Assembly (NCBI GenBank): GCA_006538405.1
Contig: BJKQ01000008.1
Span: forward strand, 2,170,001-2,234,000
Origin: Hansfordia pulvinata
Lineage: Eukaryota > Ascomycota > Sordariomycetes > Xylariales
DNA: 64,000 bases
Direction: 5' to 3'
Each line of letters opens with the position of its first letter. Positions within the stretch are counted from its first letter, which is position 1. Below, one piece after another: positions 24,914-36,704 of the stretch. The position numbers were made by a program, and so were the translations under genes. The notes beneath the pieces were generated by a model. That model was not told the DNA's origin, made no database searches, and saw nothing but the letters and a program-made list of their open reading frames with translations.

Positions 24914-26018
24914 GGTGGAGATTGGAGATCGGCCGAGGTGTTGCGGGAAGATGGCAGTGAAATGTAGGCGTTTCGGCCGAAAGACACTTCTCCAGAAAGA
25001 TGAGGAAGCGATAGGTAAGTTAGCCTGGAGGTGGTATGGACAAACTCTTCTGCCACGACTCGATGCCACATGCACACAAGGTGAGCGATTCAGGCAGATC
25101 TGTGGCGGTGGTGGGGATCCCGACGTTGGGGGTACAGTGGAGGCGGTAGCAATGGTCGTTCTGAGCAAGTGCCGAGAACACGGAAGAGCTATCCGCAACG
25201 TGTAAGGGAGCGGTAGAGGTGTCGGATTTATGAGGGCCAGCCTGGAGTACGGCAACATGCAGGCGTTACGCAAACTGCTAGTGATTGTAGCACCGGATGG
25301 CGATTGCTCCACCACCAAGCCGCGTCGGTGACAGGAAGGTGAGAAGACAACTGAGCGAAGACAAGCAAGCTGGTGACACGCGCCGGGAGGAGGCGGATGT
25401 CGACACAGCGACGCAGACGGTCTTGGAATCTGGGAGGCGGGGGGCCTAAAGCGATCTCTGCGGCGAGCAAACCGGTGCTGTGGTGCAAGTTCTGGCGAGG
25501 AGCCAAGCTAAGGGGGCGCTTCGAAGCTGCTAGTGCATTTGTTAGTCTCAGATGGCGGCTGGGAAACAGCAAGGTCTCGGAGCTGCAAATATCAGAGAGA
25601 TGCCATAAGACTCGGTGCGAAAGACGTGCGCGTCGGGATTCGTGTGGACCTGGCCCGGATAGAGGATGGCCATGTGATGCCACGGTGCTTCGATGTTTGC
25701 CGGAAAGAGCAATGCTGGCCCAACCTATCTGCCGCTGCCGAGCAATCGGGCGCTTTGAACTGTTCGACAGGGACCTGATAGCTGACGTAGTGCGATGCGG
25801 CGGGACAGTAAGGCGAGAGAGGGGCATCAAGGTGCTTCGAAGGTAGGGCTACCCAGATCGGCCCACTAGGACAAATGCCGGGAGAGGCGGAATAATGAAT
25901 AAGCACAGGAGCGCAGGAGCGCCAGGAGACAATCGAGGGGCAGCCACCTTGGGGGTAGGCTACTCGTAGACTTCCAACAATGGGTATCTCCCGTCTCGGC
26001 CTTGGTCCGCCCTGTCAT

Positions 26019-26046
26019 CCATGCCCATGCCCATGCCCATGCCCAT
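26019..26046. repeat. (CCCATG)n hexanucleotide repeat
   Basis: About four tandem units of CCCATG/CATGCC in non-coding sequence. Confidence 0.85.
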
Positions 26047-29000
26047 TCTCATAGCTGTCGCTGACCTGCTGGGTCGGCCGCAACAGGGTCCTCGTGCGTC
26101 CACGCATCTCGGTGAGGTGTCCCTACAGGTGGCATTCGCCTCGTTTCCCGGGATGACACAGCAAACACAGGATATGTCATGGGGGCGGGACATGGGCATG
26201 GCAGGGCTGGTGGGCCTCCCATGGGGACTTGGAACAGGGGCAGGATATACGCAGCATGAGGCCCGCAGGCCGGTGAAGTCTGAACTGACCGATGGAGCTC
26301 GTCGAAGGCGGGGAAACAGCTGGACTGGCTGTTCGTGACCCTGTTGGTCAAAGGCTGGCGCTGTACCCCGCGGCGCAGAGGCAAACGAGGCTATATGGGC
26401 TCGATAGGGAGGGCGTGGCCATATGCCAGGTGGCGGGCAACTCTGCTCAGGCAAGAGGGGTTCGGAGGCGCTGGCGGCGGGCACCGGGGCTTGAGTGAGG
26501 GAGAGGATGGCAGGCGGTGGGAACAGATGTACGGAGTATGACGGACAGGATGGACAGAGCCGGGAAGGGCAGATGCAAGGTCCAGCGGAGGAGAGAGAGA
26601 GAGCGGAGATGGGGTCTGTGTGGCCTCGGTGGCCTGGGTGGAGTTTGGCGACGACGATGGAGTACGGAGCAGAAGAGCGGGCCACTCACAGTGACTTGGG
26701 ATCTGGGCGGAGGCCAAGCAATGAGGCCAGGCCAGGAGATCGGAGGGGCTGCCTCAGGCAGGACGCAGTGGGAGGGTTGACGATACCCAAGGTGAGGCAC
26801 GTCCAGGGCGGGCAAGACAGTGAAGTGGCAGAAGAAAGCGAGGGCGCCGACTTCAGCCTGTTGGAGCCGGGACCAGGTGTTTCACCGCAATAACCACCAA
26901 CCCCACGGGACGGCACCGATGACGTTGGCAGAGGTGGCAGCCTACCACCTTCTGTAAAGTAGGTATCAACAACCTACCACACCACACGCGCACCGACGTC
27001 GCCGAGAATCTTCCAGTCGCACTTTGGACAGTGGTATTATCATGTAGGTACTTTTCGAGGTAGAGGTACGCGGTTTGGAGAGGCGTGCACGTCCCAAGGA
27101 AGGAGGGAGGGGGAGGAAGACTGGTCGTTGAAGAAGGTGCTGCCCACGATGGGAAGACGGGCTCGGAGGGTTAGAGCACGACGTGGGCAGGGAAGGCAAG
27201 CACGAGTTCCAAGCCGGGACGAGATTTTCCTCACCACCTCGAACGGAATCCAATGAAATGGAATGGGACCAGCGGAAGGGGACACGATGATCAATGACGC
27301 TACTGGGATCCCGTCTCACCTCGATCAAGGCAGTCCATCCGCCCACGATTGCCTTATTCATCAGCTGGTACCAAGGCAAGCCGACACGACACCAGCCCGG
27401 CGACCACCTTGGGTACCGCCTACTACCTACCTGAGGTGACGATGCCTGCCTGGACCTGCCCCGCCCGTGAGGCAGGTACTATACATGTAGGCAAGGTAGC
27501 TCCTGGTGGGTGTTGGGTCCGTCCCACCACCGCACCACACCACAGGACCTCATCCGCTCCCTTCCAGGTTGTCACGTCGTTCTGGTCCCCTCTCCACGAC
27601 GACAGCTCCCTATCGTCAACCACCATACGTCCACGACAGACCCTGGTCGCGGCCGCGGGCACGGGCGCCGGTGCGGGCACGACGCACGCCCCGAGCCAAG
27701 CTGTCAGCCCTTACCACGGCACATCGCCGGCGGCATGCCGGCCGCTGCCTTGGCTCCTTTTCGGGGCATCCGCGCTATCGTGCCACCGTGCCATCGTCCC
27801 TCCGTGCCTCACGAGACGCTGGCTGGAGATCGGCCACTGACGCCCACATAGCGCTCCTTGCCCACTTAAAGCGTGCTGGGTACGAAAACGTGACCCGTCG
27901 CTGGAGCGTGTGGGGAGCTGGATTGCTTGCAGAACATCCCCAGGTTCAATGGTCAATGATACGCGTACAATGACAAGAAGCGGACATGCTACCGACGACG
28001 ACATGGGTCCCTCTGGGCTGGCTTCATGCAGTGGAGGGGGAGCACACGGTCCACGATGAGCGGTGAAGGTCCTTCACCAACTTGACCATCACGACAAAGG
28101 CTCGTACGGCCTCTCCCGCCGCACACTCAACGACCGGCGTCCGCATGGCTTCGCCTGCATCACTGGCGGTGTTGCCATTCCTGGGCGACGAGAGCCGGCT
28201 TCCAAAGTACGCAATGAGACAAGCGCTGTTTGTGCCTTCTGTCCCGCCTGATGCTACTCGAATACGACGGCACACGCCACGCCTTGATACGACTTGGCGG
28301 ACACGACGGCGAGCACCAACAGGCCGGGACTTTTGCGGAGCACGGGAGCAGCATCCCGTTAGCTTCTCGCCCCCGGCGCCCACGGCGCCGTGTTCAAAAT
28401 CCAACGCACCGCACTGCGGACAGGGTGGCGATCTATCAGTTGCGGCAGGGACAGGAAAAACACAACGAGCGGAAGTACCTGTGCCTGCGACGCCAATTGC
28501 CCGTCATGCCCGTGCCAATATGGTCAACCTCTGCCCCAATGGCCAAGACTGATGAGCAGACCCTTGATCTGCATCTCGGACCCATGCACGGCCATGACAC
28601 ATGGTTCCTCGCTAACCTGCCGTGCCTGCCCATGCTGCCCTACCCACCTACCGTGCCGTGCGTGTGTGCGTGGCTGCCGAGCATTCCAGGCGCTCGTAAG
28701 GTCTTCCCTTTGCGTCACGGTGGGGTCTTGCTGAAAGGCGCGAACGTGGCAACCTATCTGTTTATCCGCCCGACCTGGCACGCCTGGCAATTGGATACAC
28801 GCGCACACATGGGTACTCTGATATATGGGCCATTTCAATACCAGTGGGCCGGTCTGATTCCCGGCTGCTGTGGCGCAACTGCGTCTCGGCCGAATCCCAA
28901 GATGGGTTTGAAAAGCAAGAATGCGACCGAGTCCGAGACACGAGGATCATCAGGGCCTTCTCAAAGCGACTGTACTCAACAATTCTACAGATCCGAACAA

Positions 29001-31122
29001 TGGCAAAGACGGGGCACCAACGCCTTGTTGTATGCCACGCACGCAACATGGACTCGTGCACGCCGAGGACGGAGCCAACTGCGAGCGCAGCGACTCGGTC
29101 TACTCGTACACCGCAGGAATCCTTGAACCCGAGGGGCCAGGCGGCTCCACCGCCCGCCCGCCCGGCATGCGCCCCTTTGAGCCCAAGCACCCACGCATCC
29201 GATCGTCGCTCCCGGCCGGGTCGAGTCTAGCTGCCAAAAAGCACTGGACCCATGGCCGTGCGATGCCAAAGCTCCGGCTGTCTATCGTTTGAGATCGGTA
29301 GCTTCTGCACAGAAGAGAGAACGGCGTCTGGAAGGTTTCCATCTGCCGACTACCTCAGACACGGGCGCGAGGCGGCATTCTGCCACAATCTCCATCCCGC
29401 GTTCCAAGCGCAACGGCACCGCTGCAACAGTGGCACTCAACTGAGGAGCTTCTCATTGCCAGGCATCGGGCAGTCGTGTCATCACAGCGCCACATGCAGA
29501 GCACTAACCACCTAGATAGGAACTACTGTGTAGTAGTCTGCATACAAACGGCCGAGTGAACAATGGTCCTCTTCATCCGGCTTCCGCCGCTTACTCTCTC
29601 CAGGTGACTGGCACGCTGGATACCTACCTACGAGACATGGATGTACTCATACGTCCGTGCTCGCTAGCTTCCCAGGTGCCGCAGCGGGGCACATGGGACG
29701 AAGACATCCGGGCTGCTAGGGCTCGCTCGGCCTACCAGTACGAGTATCGACTTACGCCACTCCCCCACATGCGCCATTACCATCGGCTGCTGAGCTCTTG
29801 GGTTCCGATACCTCAACGTCACAGCTGTTCTGCGTGTAGCCTTCCCCTGATCGTGGCGTGGTGAAGGTCATGGAAAGAGCCATGCGGGCCACAGATCTAC
29901 GGTGGCGTGGCGGCGGCGGCGGCGGCGGCTGGTGCTGATGGTGTTGCCGCTGCCCCTCCAGCTTTGCGAGCGATGCTGGAAATCTTTGATGACTGACGGA
30001 GCACACAGTCATCGAATATCGGTGGTAGTTGCGCCAGGCTCGGAAGTCCCATTCGGGGACTGATGCCATACGAGTACTCAGCTCTTTGAGCCACGCAGAC
30101 CCCAAATCGCACATGATGGGACCTCGACCGCCCATGGATACTTTGCCCATGTTCATGCAGTTGGTACGCGGCCAAGGATATGCCATGTCTTTTGTCTGGG
30201 TCGAGATGTGCGGTGAGCCTCGAACAGCGTGCCAGCTCTCGGCCGCGTTGCCCGCCGTTGCGGCGCCGCGGCGCCGCGGATGGCCCGCGGGTTTGGAGTT
30301 AAACTACGTCCGGTGAAAGGGGAGCTCCAAGTACTCATACGGATGCGCCTGAGAGAAGTTTGAAGTCCCAGCAGAACCCTTTGTAAGTGCTCTGCGGGGG
30401 CCGATTCGTGGACTGGAGGCGTGCAAGCAGCACCTCGTGCTGTCTGCCCGAGTCTTGTCACTGGAATCCGCAGGCCGTGTCTTGGAAAGGGTTGGAATGA
30501 GCCCCCCTATGCTCGTCATACTACTGTGAATATACTGCGAGACCAGAATCGTGACTCTATTTCATGCTATCTACTTTCCTGCCGGCTGCGCACGCGGGCT
30601 GCTAGTAGCCCGACCTGCATGTGTGCGTTGCGCGTCCAAGGGACGGCAAGCTGTGGGGGACCACGCCCCCAGCTGAGTCTGCCACTGCGGCGAAGACGAT
30701 GGCCACATTTTGGAGCTTGCACGGGAGATACTCATTGGGTCGCGGCCTCGGGTTATCCCACAGGTACAATGGGGACGGAACCGTGCGCAGCTTCGAAGCT
30801 CCATTTCTGCCATGCACGGCACAACGGTCCCCGTCACATCGTGGCCCAGATCTACATGTTGGCATTTCGCAGGCCGTGTGCATTGATAAAAAACCGTCCG
30901 CCTCCGGGCAGTGTGCGCGTCGCTCTGGCACCGCACGTCACCCAGGAGCCTGCACCCCGCTCCGCAAGCTGAGAAATCGACCTCGGCAAGCTCGGGATCA
31001 GGGTATGCTGCACCTTGTTTGTGATTCGACCTCGCATACGAGAGGCAAGGGAGCACCTGAGAGCTCTGGGGCTGCTCGTGCGACCGCTGGCGGCGGGGGA
31101 AGCAGTGTTGGATATCGGGCTG

Positions 31123-31134
31123 CCCCCCCCCCCC
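31123..31134. repeat. Run of twelve C residues
   Basis: A C12 homopolymer in gene-free sequence. It shows that long homopolymers are present in this assembly, although their true length may be unreliable. Confidence 0.9.
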
Positions 31135-31775
31135 TGGGGAAGCAGCAGATGCAGCAGAGCTGAGCGCATTGGGATGAACCAGGGTAACGATAGAGAGAGG
31201 GAGACGGGAGGGGTCCGAGACCACATAGATCTACCGACACTGAGCGACGGGTAGCCCACTTTCCTTTTTTTGCTCCTTTTCCTCCGCCTCCGGGTCAAAG
31301 TGGATGAAGGTCGCTTCTGCCGGCTGAGATCGATGCAGGCGTGCTCAACCCCCAGAGGTCAAGGCGACCCTACTCCCGCGCGCATGTGCATATGCTCCGT
31401 CCGCACGGCCCCCCAGCTGCTGTCCCGCAGCCTCGTGGAGCCTGAAAGGCGAAGGGAGGATGGTGGTGAATGACGCTCGAATCGAGCCGAGGAGTCGTCG
31501 TCCGGCACTGCCGTGGAGGAGACGTGTGGTTGTCTAAGCTCGGATCGGGATGAACATGCGGGGATAGATTTTGCCGACGCCCTTTGCGCGGTGGCGGGTG
31601 ATCACTTGCCGGGACCACTAAGCCAGAACCTCCCTTGATCTGGTGTAAGAGCTACCGACAGCCTGACCAACGGTGCGCTGACGAGTTGGCTGGTATGCGC
31701 GCGTATGAAGATCAAAGGTGACGCGAGATAGCATCTGTCGGGCGGGCAGACACGGAAGGGTCCGCCGTGGCTCTG

Positions 31776-32850
31776 CTACCTCGCTGCGGGCGCGCCCTTG
31801 AAGGACGGAGCCGCCTTGCACGCGGCGGCCTTGTGGCCCGGCTTGCCGCACCGGTGGCACGAGAAGCCGCCGGATGAGGACGGGCCGCTACCGGCGCCGC
31901 CCCCGGAGGAGATGGAGCTGATGCCGCCGCCGCCGCCGCCGCCGCCGGGCTTGGGCTTCGCCTTGTTGAGCTTGATGTCCTTCTTCCTGCGCTTGTCGGC
32001 TAGCTCTTTCGCCTTTGCGTTCTCGGCCTTGCGCTTGCCTGTCAGTGCTTCCCGTGCGGCTTCGGCTTTGGAAGAGGGGGCGCGTAGGACCGGCGCCCGG
32101 TGTCTGGGGCCGAGTCGGAGTCTGAGTCGGATCCGGAGCCTGTGTCCTCGTCGTCGTTGTCGTCATCGCTCTGGGTTCAGGCTGCTTCTTAACCTGTTGC
32201 CAGAGCAGAGAAGGGGCGGGTTAGTTTTTTTTTTTTTTTTTTCATCCTTTCATCGTGTCATACTGGCAAAAAGGGGCGATGGCGGAAACGGTCCCGGGGT
32301 GCAAACTTACCTTCTTCTTGTCCATGTTGTACCGCCTCAGAGGGTGGATGAAGGTGTCGGGGTCGCCGTCCAGCGAGGAGGGGCCTTGGGCCGAGGGCTC
32401 GTCCTGGGAGTCGATCTGCGCGAAGCCGACCGAGACGACGTTGAGAGAGGGTCTGCCGCTGCTACCACCGCCGCCGCCGCCGCCGGTGGAAGCCGCCGCC
32501 GACGACGACCGGCCCGCAGCGGCGCGCGGGATGTCGAGAACCCAGCGAGCGTCGCCTGACTCGGCAGCGCGCTGGACCACGGCCTCGTGACGCTTCCTCT
32601 CCTCGTCCTCCAGAGCCGTGCGGACGGCGGCCGAGTCGACGAGCGAGCCGATGTCCGCCGCGTTGGGCGTGGACTGCTGCTGCTGCTGGAGCTTGCGCCG
32701 CTTGGAGGCCTGCCCCTCGGACTGGGGCGTCGCGGGAGACGAGGGCGCGGGCGACGAGGCAGAGGCGGGCGAGGCGGCGGCGCGCTGCATGAACTTCATC
32801 GTCAGCAGGCGGGAAGACATGGTCTTCGGGGGCGTCTGCTGGGACGCCAT
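31776..32850 (-). CDS. MPP6: Mpp6-family nuclear exosome cofactor with C-terminal CCHC zinc knuckle
   Basis: Mpp6 binds the nuclear RNA exosome and helps process or degrade structured RNA. Exon 1 (32850-32311) encodes the family signature MSSRLLTMKFMQRAA near the N terminus, followed by a Ser/Ala/Pro-rich linker, KRRKLQQQQQ, and an RRYNMDKKK end. A GTAAGT intron with an 18-T run on the + strand follows; the best acceptor is CCCAG at 32171. Exon 2 (32170-31776) encodes an acidic SDDDNDDEDTG stretch, a Lys-rich KELADKRRKKDIKLNK segment, a glycine run and a zinc knuckle CHRCGKPGHKAAAC near the stop. The frame changes in the middle of exon 2 at the G5 run 32076-32080; adding one base makes 936 nt, 311 residues. 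The knuckle after the basic region matches fungal Mpp6 architecture. Divergently oriented from NDUFS6. Confidence 0.85.
32225..32242. repeat. Run of 18 T (A on the coding strand) in the Mpp6 intron
   Basis: A T18 homopolymer on the + strand within the single intron of the Mpp6 gene, about 55 nt from the acceptor. Confidence 0.9.
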
Positions 32851-33999
32851 GGCGCGTGGTGTGATGGTGGCGATGGACGTGAAGTGGATGGTTCTAGCAC
32901 TGGGTGCTGCACGCGTGGTGCTGGGACGAGATGTGTGTTGTTGGTTCTCCGGCTGCGGTAGATGGCAGGTATTGTTGGGTATTGGTTATCCTTCTGGCCG
33001 CCGGCGCCGGTCGCGTCGCGGAGGGGGTCGACAAGCGAGGTTGACTTTGGTGGGGGGGATGGAAGCGCAGTGAGCAAGAGGTTGAAGCTCAGAAGTTACG
33101 CTATGCTGTCGCTTCTACAAGCGATGGTCCAAAGCGAAAGAATTGCGGTGGTGGTGCAGAAGTTGTCGCGTTTGCGCAGATTCTCATGCCGTCGTTTGTG
33201 ACGAAATGTGGGAGGCGCCCATTGCCAGCCAAAATTTCAGTGGGCCCGTCTGGGTTCTCACAGCCCGTCCCACGTAAGGGTCGTCGGTACTCCAAGTAAG
33301 GCACTGGGCGTGCGCATGAGGGATGTACATGCACGCGGGCTGTTGAAACGGCAGCTCCGTAACCTGCACACCTTTCTCTTGGAACGGCGCCCACAAAGTG
33401 GCATCATGATGAATATATCCATAGAAGCGTCTGTGCTATATTGAGACACCAGGAGACTTATGTCCTTTGACCCTGGAATTATGGCTTTGCCTTAAAATCA
33501 AAGCTCCCATCCATTGATGTCGCTCCAAGCTGTATTCCCTACTACCGCTTGAAGGCTAACCCAGCCGTTCTGAAGGGTTTCTCGATAGTCTCTGAACCAC
33601 GACAGACTCGATGCAGCCATACGTATTGCCAATGGTTAGTTGATATGGCTTCTCTCGAAGATGTTTAGTCCGTTGTGTGTACGATTATCGTATAGTAACA
33701 GCAGGTCAAGCATTGAACATGAATTGTCCAGTCTCGAATCTGAAGCCGATCCCCAATTGAGACGTAGACCCCCATACACAGTTATATGCATATATTGAAG
33801 CTTCATGCTGACTTACTGCATGAGCCCACAGCAGAGAGAGGTACGTGCAGGCAGTACCTCGCCCTCGGCCGACCAATCAATTGACTCCGAATCCACGACC
33901 AGCCTCGACTCGACTTGGACCGTCTGCCCGCCAACTTCGACCTCACTCCCCTCCGACATCACCACCTACTCCCGACGACAGGCCCTCTCGCCAGCCATA
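32851..33999. promoter_or_regulatory. Divergent promoter region between Mpp6 (-) and NDUFS6 (+)
   Basis: The two genes point away from each other across 1.15 kb, so both promoters must lie here. From about 33400 to 33830 the sequence is clearly AT-richer than its surroundings. No specific element could be assigned. Confidence 0.4.
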
Positions 34000-34728
34000 A
34001 TGCTTTCGCGAGCGACTTTCCGCCAGGCCGCGCAGCTGCCCCAGCGGGCGTGCGCCGCCGCCCGCCCCTTCTCGACCTCTGCGCGCTTCCTCGAGGCCGC
34101 CGCTCAGTCCACGCCCATCACCAAGGCCGAGACCACCCCCCAGCTCAAGAGCGAGGCCGACACTCTGGGCGTGGCCGAGAACGAGGAGAGAGGACTTTCG
34201 CAGGCCCCCAACCGCAAGGGCATCTGGTCCCGGAGTCAGCAGCCGCGGGCCAAGGCCATGACCGGCCCGCGCTTCGAGCAGACCGACTTTGACCTTCAGG
34301 TAAGGAAAACCGGGTGCTGCGTGTCTACGGAGGCGCTGAGGTGCCAATTGGCCTGCGCCGGCCGCCCATACCCCGGAAATCGATGCTGACGTTTTCTATC
34401 TGCGCCCACAGCCCCAAGCCCAAGCGGCCATCGAGCTCATCCACAAGCAGCCCGTCAGATGGACCCACGACCGCGTCGTGTCCTGCGACGGCGGCGGCGG
34501 CCCAACCGGGCACCCCCGAGTCTTCATCAACACCGATAAGCCCGAGATCGCCGTGTGCGGCTACTGCGGACTCCCTTACGTGAGTGATTTCCGCCCCTCA
34601 TCGAACCCCCTCCGTGGCGCCCGGCGCTCCACGAGTACGAACGCAAAGCTGACTCGCCCCGACAGGCCCACGAGCACAACCGGGCGCACCTCGAGGCCCT
34701 CCCGGAAACCTCGTACCCCCTGGCATAA
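34000..34728 (+). CDS. NDUFS6: NADH:ubiquinone oxidoreductase zinc-binding subunit (NDUFS6, zf-CHCC)
   Basis: An accessory subunit of mitochondrial complex I that holds a zinc ion in the peripheral arm and is needed for N-module assembly. Three exons (34000-34299, 34412-34579, 34666-34728) join to 176 residues with no frame problem. The N terminus (MLSRATFRQAAQLPQRA, then ARPFSTSARF) is a clear mitochondrial presequence. The zinc motif is spread over exon 2: a Cys in VSCDGG, His in TGHPRVFINT, and CGYC in AVCGYCGLPY. Exon 3 adds AHEHNRAHLEALPETSYPLA and TAA. Introns have GTAAGG and GTGAGT donors and CACAG/GACAG acceptors. An upstream frame reaching 33805 is just 5' leader; the ATG at 34000 gives the presequence expected. 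Confidence 0.95.
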
Positions 34729-36114
34729 GAATAGAGAGCGATAACGAAGTCGGGTGTAGGGAGGACGAAACCGCGCCCGCCAGGGACAGGATGTCTCCCG
34801 GCTCATCTACAAAAAGGGGCGGCAGCCTACGGGCGCGGCGCGGGGCTGATCGGAATTTGTACATATAGAAACCCCAACCTGAACGTGGTCCTCGGGCGTG
34901 GTCTTGGTGTTGTTCGCTAGAGATGTGCAAGAGGAGTGCTGCGGAGACGAATGAAATTCCTTTGTGTTGCACCACTATCCTGGCAACAGTCGATGTCTAA
35001 TCTCGAGAGGCTGGGAAGGGCTTGATGCTGGTGCAAGTGGTCAATGATTGACAGCAGGCCGTTGCAATGCAAAGAGATCGAATCAGCTGGTTCATACAGC
35101 TTGATAGCTGTGTTGTGATCCAAGGTGTTGCCTCCTGCTGAGGAATATGCCCTACCCCTTCATTCTGCTCACAGCCGTTGGCCCAACGTGACAGCTTTAA
35201 CAACTAAAATCATGTTCAGGCTCAATTATATGGAGGTATAGTAAAGCTTTGGAACTGCCCAGCGCGGTACAAAATCGCTCGCTCTACTGCCGGCTGTTTG
35301 AACTGCTCAGGATACCGCTCACCTCCCAAGCCAGTCGGACTGCGTCCGTACCTTGGGTGGTGTCGGGTTTGGCTCCACAGAATCCGCCCCAGACATGGCT
35401 GATTTTTCCCCAATGAGAGGAGAGGTGAAGGTAACCTGATGCCAAGCTAGAGATACGGGTAGCGGGTACGCATACACGGCATGTGCTCGTGTGTCGTGGA
35501 ATGTAGCTGTACTCTGACGCCAGCACGTTGATGAGCAGCCATTGCAGCAGGGAAACACACTGCGCCTGATCGATACATCGCAGAGCCCAGGGATGCCGTC
35601 ATCGCGCTGGGGCGTAACAGCAACGAGACTTGAACTGACGGATGCAGGGACCGGCAGCACTACATTGATTGCCAGAATACCAGGTGGTCATCTTCAAATC
35701 CGTCCAGAGGTATTAGACTGCAATGGGAAGCTGGCCACTATGCCGACGGCCGCCGCGACGCAGAACCTGTACACGCTGCTCTTTGCCGGCGTCTTCCTCG
35801 TCGCCCTGTTCCCGGGCGCCTTCCACCAGCTCTACACGCTGCCCTTGTCCCTGCTCTACTCGGCCGCCGTCTCCTCCTGGACGGCTGCCACCTCTCGTGC
35901 GGCTACAGCTACATCATCGCCATCGTCACCGAACCCCACCAACAGTAGCCCGTGCTGCCGCTGCTGCTGCGAGTCGCAACCCCACCTCCGGGTAGACACC
36001 CACCCCTCCACTACATCATCGTCATCTTCTTCACCACCACCACCACCATCTCACCACAACCACAACAACAACCACCACCACCACAACCCACCGCAGGAGG
36101 CGCCGCAGACAACA
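34729..36114. other. Intergenic spacer and 5' leader of the YjbQ gene
   Basis: Holds the 3' end of the NDUFS6 transcript and the promoter of the YjbQ-family gene. The last 570 nt are open in frame with the YjbQ start. They include a hydrophobic stretch (NLYTLLFAGVFLVALFPGAF, from an ATG near 35740) and, close to 36115, Ser/Pro/His/Asn-rich low-complexity sequence. This may be only a long leader. Confidence 0.4.
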
Positions 36115-36704
36115 ATGTCCTGGTTCCAGAAGCAGTTCACCCTGCCCTCGCGCAGCCGGGGGTCCTACCTCATCACCGACGAGGTCAAGCAGCAGCTGCC
36201 CGAGCTGCGCGACTACAAGGTCGGCCTGCTGCACCTCTTCGTCCAGCACACCAGCTGCGCCCTCAGCCTCAACGAGAACTGGGACGATGACGTCCGCGCC
36301 GACATGAGCGACGCCCTCGACCGCGTCGCGCCCGCCGAAGGGCCCAAGGGCGAGGCCCTGTACCGCCACGACGCCGAGGGGCCCGACGACATGCCCGCCC
36401 ACATCAAGAGCGCGCTCGTCGGCGCCAGCGTCACCGTACCCATCAAGGATGGGAAGCTGGTCAGTCTCACAGACCCTTTACTTACTCCGACCCCCTCCGG
36501 CCCCGTCTCTCACATTCTTCATCCTTTCCTCCTTCCACTGCCCCGGTGAGATGACGGCAACGCAGCCCGAGTTTCACAGAGACTAACTCAACTACCCTCT
36601 CTCCCCAGGCCACCGGCACTTGGCAGGGCATCTGGTACCTCGAGTTCCGCGCCGTCAAGCACTCACGGAGGGTCGTCGCCACCATCCAGGGCCAGAAGGC
36701 TTAG
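36115..36704 (+). CDS. YjbQ/UPF0047 family protein
   Basis: A member of a small single-domain family found in bacteria, archaea and fungi; some bacterial members have been linked to thiamine phosphate synthase activity, but the fungal role is not established. Two exons (36115-36459, 36609-36704) give 146 residues, the normal size. Family hallmarks are the start MSWFQKQFTLP, RGSYLITDEV, the His/Ser/Cys block HLFVQHTSCALSLNENWD, and the C-terminal TGTWQGIWYLEFR, which follows the intron (GTCAGT donor, CCCCAG acceptor). The ATG at 36115 is in good context (ACAACAATGTCC). The same frame stays open upstream for over 190 codons, so a longer isoform with a membrane segment is possible but less likely. 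Converges on the CFIm25 gene. Confidence 0.9.

Larger units (their letters stand above)
24914..31775. other. Long gene-free region between the M16 peptidase and Mpp6
   Basis: Almost 6.9 kb without a frame that I can support. Several frames of 200-300 codons exist (for example 28230-29126 +) but have random-looking composition and no motif. Dispersed TACTCGTA-type 8-mers occur at 25961, 29101, 29739 and 30069. A CCCATG repeat and a 12-C run are listed separately. The first few hundred bases should be the promoter of the peptidase gene. Confidence 0.45.

Noticed and set aside
25960..26685. 241-codon minus-strand open frame
   Set aside because: Low-complexity Pro/Ser/Arg composition with a Met-Gly repeat caused by the CCCATG microsatellite; no motif.
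28230..29126. 298-codon + strand open frame in the gene-free block
   Set aside because: Composition is random-looking (many Cys, Arg, His, Pro), there is no domain and no intron pattern; long chance frames are expected in GC-rich DNA.
32171..32200. Alternative Mpp6 acceptor CAACAG near 32190
   Set aside because: It leads into the Arg/Gln-rich shadow frame; the CCCAG acceptor at 32171 gives the acidic segment expected in the family.
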